45,658 nt of DNA, from contig CALGOA010000008.1 in assembly GCA_937958015.1 (NCBI GenBank), forward strand, positions 1 through 45,658, written 5' to 3'. A model generated the notes under the pieces. It was not told the origin of the DNA. It was given only the letters and a program-made list of their open reading frames with translations, and searched no databases. This stretch comes from an uncultured Acidimicrobiales bacterium (GTDB taxonomy: Bacteria > Actinomycetota > Acidimicrobiia > Acidimicrobiales > SZUA-35). This document shows, one piece after another, positions 41,437 to 45,658 of this stretch. Each line of letters opens with the position of its first letter. The stretch's first letter is position 1. Position numbers and translations under genes: made by a program.

Positions 41437-42057
41437 CTAGTCCGGCCATGCGTCACGGAGCCGGTCGTAACTCTGGCTGAGGGTCTGGGGCAGGATTCGC
41501 ACCTCGGCCGTCGTGGTCATGAAGTTCGTATCCGCCCGCCAGCGGGGAACGATGTGTACGTGCAGGTGATCCGGCTGGGACCCTCCCCCGGCCAGACCCT
41601 CGTTGACGCCGATGTTCAGACCGTGGGGGAAGAATGCCGCCTTTACCGCGGCCGATGCGGTCCGCACCGTCTCCCATAGTTCGGCGTGGACGTCGTCGGG
41701 AAGGTCGTGGATCGACGGCCGGGCCTGCTTTGGGATCACCATGATGTGACCGCTGGTGTACGGGTACACATTGAGCACGGTGAAGACGGTGTGGCCCCGA
41801 TGGAGAACGTAGGTTTCCTCGTCGGGAAGGTCGCTCTGCTCGATCGTCTCGAACAGGGTCTTTCCCTCGGCCGCCTTCACATACGGGTGGGGTTGGCCGT
41901 CCGATGCCATGCCGCGTGGATGGGCCAACCGCCAGCCGCTGAACAGCCGCGGCATCCCACCCTCGTTGCGCTGGTATTCCATTCCTCCACTCGCCTCCGG
42001 CCTGGCGGCCTCCGGGTCGTTTCGGTCTCGCTCCGCTCGATCAAGTGACTCACTCAT
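41437..42057 (-). CDS. HIT-family hydrolase/phosphorylase (Ap4A phosphorylase-like)
   Basis: 206 aa, ATG 42057. The HIT triad is DHLHVHIVPRW, preceded by NVYPYTSGHIMVIPK and NIGVNEGLAGGG. In mycobacteria the gene between thrS and pgsA1 encodes an Ap4A phosphorylase of this family, so an Ap4A-cleaving role is likely. The first about 45 residues are extra and unstructured; an internal Met at 26 or 35 could be the true start. 36 nt after thrS. Confidence 0.9.
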   Translation of the reverse strand: MSESLDRAERDRNDPEAARPEASGGMEYQRNEGGMPRLFSGWRLAHPRGMASDGQPHPYVKAAEGKTLFETIEQSDLPDEETYVLHRGHTVFTVLNVYPYTSGHIMVIPKQARPSIHDLPDDVHAELWETVRTASAAVKAAFFPHGLNIGVNEGLAGGGSQPDHLHVHIVPRWRADTNFMTTTAEVRILPQTLSQSYDRLRDAWPD

Positions 42058-42093
42058 CCTTAGCTGCTCCGTCCCTCCGCAACCGAAGGCGGT

Positions 42094-44070
42094 CTAGGCC
42101 GGAGCCTGGCCGGGGACGATGGTTTCGTCGGTCAGCCGTTGAATGAACTCGTCGATCGGGACGCCACGTTCCACCTCGCCGCCGCGGGGGTTGTCGCCAA
42201 CCGTCGAGGCCGCGACATCATCGTCGCCGACCACCAGAACGTGGGGGGTCTTGGAGATCTTGGCGTTCCTGATGCGTTTGCCGAGCGGGTCCGAACTGGC
42301 CAACAGTTCGGCTCGGAAACCTTCTGCGGTCAGTCGAGCCGCGATCGACTCGGCGTACTCGCGATGGGCATCGGCAACCGGAAGCACCTGAACCTGAACC
42401 GGTGCCAGCCAGGTTGGGAAGTTGCCGGCGTAGTGCTCGACCAGCACACCAAAGAACCGCTCGATGCTCCCGAGCAGCGCGCGATGCAACATGATCGGAC
42501 GGCGTCGTTCCCCATCGTGGTCGACATACTCGAGTTCGAACCGGTCAGGGAGCTGGAAGTCGGCCTGAATGGTGGACAGCTGCCAGCTCCGACCGATCGC
42601 ATCGCGAACATCGATGTCGATCTTGGGGCCGTAGAAGGCGGCGTCGCCCTCCTTGATGGCGTATTCGAGACCGTGGGACTCCAATGCCTTCTGCAGGGCG
42701 TCGGTGGCGATGTCCCAGATGTCATCGGAGCCCACGTACTTCTCGGGATCCTTGGTCGACAGGTTGAACGTGAAGTCTTCGAACCCGAAGGCCCGCAGGA
42801 TGCTGAGCACGAAGTCGAGCAGACCGGCGATCTCCTCCATCAACTGGTCCTGGGTGCAGAAGATGTGGCTGTCGTCCTGGGTAAACCCACGAATCCGAAG
42901 CAGACCGTGAAGGGTGCCGGCTCGTTCGTACCGATAAACGGTGCCCAGCTCGAACAGACGAAGCGGTAGTTCGCGGTAACTTTTCTGCCCACCGCTGAAG
43001 ATCAGGCAGTGCATTGGGCAGTTCATCGGCTTCATGTAGTAGGTGCCGTTGTCCATCTCCATCGGCGGATACATGCCATCGGCGTAGAAGTCGAGGTGGC
43101 CGGAGGTCTCGAACAGTTTCCCGTTCGCCAGATGGGGGGTGTAGACGAATTCGTACCCGCCCGCCTGGTGGCGTTCGCGGCTGTAGTCCTCGATCAACTT
43201 GCGGACGATTGCGCCCTTCGGGTGCCAGACCGCCAGCCCGCCTCCCAATTGCGACGGGAAGCTGAGCAGATCCATCTCGGTGGCAAGTTTGCGATGATCA
43301 CGTTTGGCGGCCTCCTCCAGGTTGTGGAGGTGCTGTTTGAGTGCCTTCTTCGAGTCCCATGCGGTGCCGTAGATCCGCTGGAGCATCGGTTCGTCCTCGC
43401 GACCCCGCCAGTACGCGCCGGACACCCGCTGCAGTGCGAAGTGACCCAGATGGCCCGTATGGGGAACGTGGGGGCCGACACACATGTCGACGAACTCGTC
43501 GGTGTTTCGGTAGAAGCTGATGACCTCACCCGACACCTCCGTGCTGAGATCGTTGCCCGAGGCGGCCGTGCCGTCAGCGCCGGTGACCGAGCGGATGATG
43601 GCCTGTTTATACGGGTGGCCATCCATCAGTTCGAGCGCATCGGCCGGAGCCATCTCGGAACGAACGAACGGTTGACGGGCCGAGATGATCGAACGCATCT
43701 CGGCGTCGATTCGTTCGAGATCTCCGTCGGAGAACGTGCCGTTGTCGGGCAGCGAGAAGTCGTAGTAGAACCCGTTCTCGATCGCCGGACCGATGGCGAA
43801 GGTGGCGCCCGGCCACAGTTTCAGAACGGCCTGAGCCAGGACGTGGGCGGTGGAGTGCCGGATGGTGTGCAGGCCACGCTCGGACGACGGCGTGACGATC
43901 TCGATCTCGGCCCCGTCGTGCAGGCTGGTGGTCAGGTCGGTTTCGACACCATCGACCACGGCGATGAGTGCGTCCTTCGCCAAACGAGGACCAATGTCGG
44001 CGGCCACGTCGGCCGTAGTTGCTCCATCGGCCATCTCGCGGGAGGAGCCATCGGGAAGTCGAACCTGCAT
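42094..44070 (-). CDS. thrS: Threonyl-tRNA synthetase
   Basis: 658 aa, ATG 44070. The TGS domain (1-62), the editing domain (HSTAHVLAQAVLKLWPG, and MCVGPHVPHTGHLGHF), the class II catalytic core (MKPMNCPMHCLIF with the zinc Cys, RYERAGTLHGLLRIRGFTQDD as motif 2), and the anticodon-binding domain (about 560-650, VQVLPVADAHREYA). No obvious T-box upstream within the 60 nt before the hairpin repeat. Head of a long minus-strand run. Confidence 0.98.
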   Translation of the reverse strand: MQVRLPDGSSREMADGATTADVAADIGPRLAKDALIAVVDGVETDLTTSLHDGAEIEIVTPSSERGLHTIRHSTAHVLAQAVLKLWPGATFAIGPAIENGFYYDFSLPDNGTFSDGDLERIDAEMRSIISARQPFVRSEMAPADALELMDGHPYKQAIIRSVTGADGTAASGNDLSTEVSGEVISFYRNTDEFVDMCVGPHVPHTGHLGHFALQRVSGAYWRGREDEPMLQRIYGTAWDSKKALKQHLHNLEEAAKRDHRKLATEMDLLSFPSQLGGGLAVWHPKGAIVRKLIEDYSRERHQAGGYEFVYTPHLANGKLFETSGHLDFYADGMYPPMEMDNGTYYMKPMNCPMHCLIFSGGQKSYRELPLRLFELGTVYRYERAGTLHGLLRIRGFTQDDSHIFCTQDQLMEEIAGLLDFVLSILRAFGFEDFTFNLSTKDPEKYVGSDDIWDIATDALQKALESHGLEYAIKEGDAAFYGPKIDIDVRDAIGRSWQLSTIQADFQLPDRFELEYVDHDGERRRPIMLHRALLGSIERFFGVLVEHYAGNFPTWLAPVQVQVLPVADAHREYAESIAARLTAEGFRAELLASSDPLGKRIRNAKISKTPHVLVVGDDDVAASTVGDNPRGGEVERGVPIDEFIQRLTDETIVPGQAPA

Positions 44071-44128
44071 CGGCCCATTGTGCCCGATCCACCCACCCGA
44101 TCTGGCCCATTTCTAGGGTGTTCCCCAC

Positions 44129-44175
44129 GTCTGGCACGAGAAACTTCCACTACGCGGGAACTTCTCCAGCCAGAC
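44129..44175. repeat. Hairpin repeat A flanking the AbiEi/DUF559 gene
   Basis: GTCTGGC (44129-44135) pairs with GCCAGAC (44169-44175) and GAGAA (44138-44142) with TTCTC (44162-44166). The 33-nt core 44134-44166 (GCACGAGAAAC ... GAACTTCTC) matches 45233-45265 at 27 of 33 positions with identical spacing. Lies between the thrS start and the AbiEi/DUF559 stop. Confidence 0.8.
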
Positions 44176-44178
44176 CCG

Positions 44179-45111
44179 CTACTGGGAACTCTGAAGGAAC
44201 GGCTTCAGCGTCGCGACAACCGAGTCTCCTCGCTGAGTGATGTCCCAGTAGGTGAACCGGAACACGCGCCAACCCGCCGTGACGAGCACATTTTGCCTAT
44301 TCAGGTCGCTCTGCAACTGCGACGCAGTGCTGTGCGCCAGCATCGAATCGCATTCCACCACGACACGATGATCGGGCCACGCGAAGTCGACGAAGAAGAC
44401 GCGACCCGCACACTCGATACGGAACTGTGCTTGGGGCGGCGGCAGACCACCGGCTCGCCACAGTCCACTCGCCTTCCGTTCGTAGCTGTTCTGAGGGCGA
44501 ATCGTGTCTGGCGCGCGGATCTCGGCGGCCAACAACTCGCGGAGATCACGCGAGCAACCTCTACCCGGCCGAGCGATCTCGGCCATCCGTGTGGCGACAT
44601 CGTCTGCAACAAACAGGCCGGACTGCTGACCCCGTGCTAACACATCGCCGATCTGATGGCGGTCGAGGCCGGACTCCGCATCGATGACGGCCCGAATCGG
44701 ACTGGCGACGCGGAGCCCCCTCACCGAGGAGACATCGACAGCGCGAAGGCTTGAGTCCACCCTTGACCTGATGTGTTTGGACGTTGATGCGCTCCCGCGG
44801 CTTCCGACGACTTCGACCCGCCCCCGCGATCCGTGAGGTAGGTCCCACAACTCGAGGGCGGTTCGGCCCCCGATGATCTGGCCGCTCGTCATGACCTTGC
44901 CAGCGAGACACAATGCCTCCTCAAATCCGATCGGACCGGACTCGGTTCTGAAGACCCCTCGTTGAAACCGCACGAGATACCCACGTGAACACCAGCGGGA
45001 CACGGTCGAACTGGGAATGCCTAGTCGATGAAGCTCTTCGGACGTGATGAAACCTTCGGACTTCCTTGCTGCGTGCAGCACAAGCTGGAAACGCTCTATC
45101 GCACCGGCCAC
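44179..45111 (-). CDS. AbiEi-like winged-helix / DUF559 nuclease-fold protein
   Basis: 310 aa from GTG 45111. N-terminal part (about 1-95): GFITSEELHRLGIPSSTVSRWCSRGYLVRFQRGVFR, the winged-helix seen in AbiEi type IV antitoxins and related proteins. C-terminal part (about 205-305) is DUF559, related to very-short-patch-repair (Vsr) endonucleases: NSYERKASGLW, FFVDFAWPDHRVVVECDS (PD-(D/E)XK-like Asp...Glu-x-Asp) and GWRVFRFTYWDI. Such two-part proteins are common in actinobacteria; none has a proven role I know of. No AbiEii toxin neighbours it. It is bracketed by two related hairpin repeats. Confidence 0.85.
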   Translation of the reverse strand: MAGAIERFQLVLHAARKSEGFITSEELHRLGIPSSTVSRWCSRGYLVRFQRGVFRTESGPIGFEEALCLAGKVMTSGQIIGGRTALELWDLPHGSRGRVEVVGSRGSASTSKHIRSRVDSSLRAVDVSSVRGLRVASPIRAVIDAESGLDRHQIGDVLARGQQSGLFVADDVATRMAEIARPGRGCSRDLRELLAAEIRAPDTIRPQNSYERKASGLWRAGGLPPPQAQFRIECAGRVFFVDFAWPDHRVVVECDSMLAHSTASQLQSDLNRQNVLVTAGWRVFRFTYWDITQRGDSVVATLKPFLQSSQ

Positions 45112-45229
45112 GCCAAACCTCCACAGTCACGATCGTCGATGTGTGCGCGGAGCGATTGCGGCTCGAGTGCCAAAGAGGCGAGTTTCGGATCCTAACGAGC
45201 TACAGATCCCACGCCCACAGATGTGGCGA

Positions 45230-45272
45230 CTCGCACGAGAAACGACCGCTGCGTGAGAACTTCTCGTGCGAG
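45230..45272. repeat. Hairpin repeat B flanking the AbiEi/DUF559 gene
   Basis: A perfect 12-bp inverted repeat, CTCGCACGAGAA (45230-45241) and TTCTCGTGCGAG (45261-45272), with a 19-nt loop. Its core 45233-45265 is the second copy of repeat A in the same orientation. It lies 8 nt downstream of the plsC-like stop (minus strand), so it could also serve as that gene's terminator, though no T-run follows. The rest of the gap (45112-45229) shows nothing I recognise. Confidence 0.8.
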
Positions 45273-45280
45273 AGGGTGGG

Positions 45281-45658
45281 TTAGACGCCGATGAGGGGTT
45301 TTGACTGGAGGACGTCGGCGCTGGATCGACGTTCGATGAGAGGTTCGGTGGATGGTTCCGGGACCGGTTCTGCGGCGGTGGCGGCTTTGGCTCCGGCGTA
45401 GGTGTGTTCGTATTCGAGGCCACACAACGCCTGAATTTCGTACATCAGCTCGTCGGTCAACTGGCGGTAGACCGCTCGGTCTCCCTTGCGGTCGGCATAG
45501 TGAGCAACCTCGATCGGCGTGCCGAATCGAACCGTCGCCTTCATGAACGGGGTCGGGAACTTCTTGTCGGGCGGTTGGATCTCGCGGGTGCCCACGAGGC
45601 CAACCGGGATCAGGGGCGAACCCGTCTCGACCGCTAGTCGGGCCGCTCCGGTGTGGCC
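45281..45658 (-). CDS. plsC: 1-acyl-glycerol-3-phosphate acyltransferase-like protein, C-terminal part (N-terminus beyond window)
   Basis: The frame runs in from the right edge and ends at TAA 45281. The visible 125 residues include HTGAARLAVETGSPLIPVGLVG followed by TREIQPPDKKFPTPF and VRFGTPIEV, the conserved C-terminal half of PlsC acyltransferases (substrate loop region; the HX4D motif would lie upstream outside the window). The C-terminal tail of about 45 residues is Ala/Pro/Glu-rich. It acylates lysophosphatidic acid or a related lysolipid. Repeat B lies just after its stop. Confidence 0.85.
   Translation of the reverse strand, partial: GHTGAARLAVETGSPLIPVGLVGTREIQPPDKKFPTPFMKATVRFGTPIEVAHYADRKGDRAVYRQLTDELMYEIQALCGLEYEHTYAGAKAATAAEPVPEPSTEPLIERRSSADVLQSKPLIGV

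Noticed and set aside
1-45658. tRNA, rRNA, CRISPR arrays, insertion sequences
   Set aside because: No T-arm-like GGTTCGAATCC within gaps in a cloverleaf context, no evenly spaced repeats, and no transposase or integrase motif was found in any frame.

Overview
The window is about 45.7 kb of high-GC, gene-dense DNA, almost entirely protein-coding. It looks like an actinobacterial chromosome, most likely a deep-branching actinobacterium such as a member of Acidimicrobiia. This placement is inferred from gene content: mycothione reductase, a homodimeric pyruvate dehydrogenase E1 (AceE), ADP-glucose-dependent glycogen genes, and a mycobacterial-type phosphatidylinositol mannoside (PIM) cluster. 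The PIM cluster sits between thrS and pdxS-pdxT-yebC, the same neighbourhood known from mycobacteria. GTG starts and ATGA overlaps are frequent. I see no tRNA, rRNA, CRISPR array, integrase or transposase.

Layout. 1-5300: the 3' end of an RTX-like Ca-binding protein gene; then on the minus strand a PAS/degenerate-GGDEF protein, a membrane protein, mycothione reductase, a DUF983 protein and an aminotransferase, with a structured RNA and a strong intrinsic terminator just upstream of the aminotransferase. 5300-12760: a beta-hydroxyacid dehydrogenase, a Thr-rich envelope protein, glycogen metabolism (glgC, glgA, glgX) and coaA, followed by a cluster of inverted repeats. 12770-16345: membrane and hypothetical proteins, an M24 peptidase and a MaoC protein. 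16370-27783: lipoate and 2-oxoacid dehydrogenase genes (a lipB-lipA fusion, the E2 acyltransferase, lpd, aceE), interspersed with a GPP34/GOLPH3 protein, an epimerase, an SRPBCC protein, a J-like protein and an RNase HI fused to a SLOG-like domain.

28200-32600 holds the most notable element: a retron-like locus. A 160-nt region bounded by a perfect 15-bp inverted repeat (candidate a1/a2) lies 17 nt upstream of a 459-aa retron-type reverse transcriptase with YADD, an LTGL motif and a long N-terminal extension like that of myxobacterial retron RTs. No recognised toxin or effector is adjacent; the neighbours are a Thr/Pro-rich one-TM protein and a three-gene ABC exporter.

32600-44070, all on the minus strand: small proteins, yebC, pdxT, pdxS, a DUF3048 lipoprotein, an M48-like protein without its zinc motif, pimA, a PatA-like acyltransferase, a CDP-alcohol phosphotransferase, two hypotheticals, a HIT protein and thrS. 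44129-45272 is a candidate mini-cassette: an AbiEi/DUF559-like gene flanked by two related hairpin repeats in the same orientation. The window ends inside a plsC-like acyltransferase gene.

How the genes work together: LipB-LipA would lipoylate the E2 component that works with AceE and Lpd; GlgC, GlgA and GlgX make and debranch glycogen; PgsA, the acyltransferase and PimA make the first PIM lipids; PdxS and PdxT make pyridoxal phosphate. No gene-free stretch exceeds 300 bases. The longest gaps (164-449, 5038-5303, 28775-28986, 45112-45280) are described as repeats or RNA candidates.
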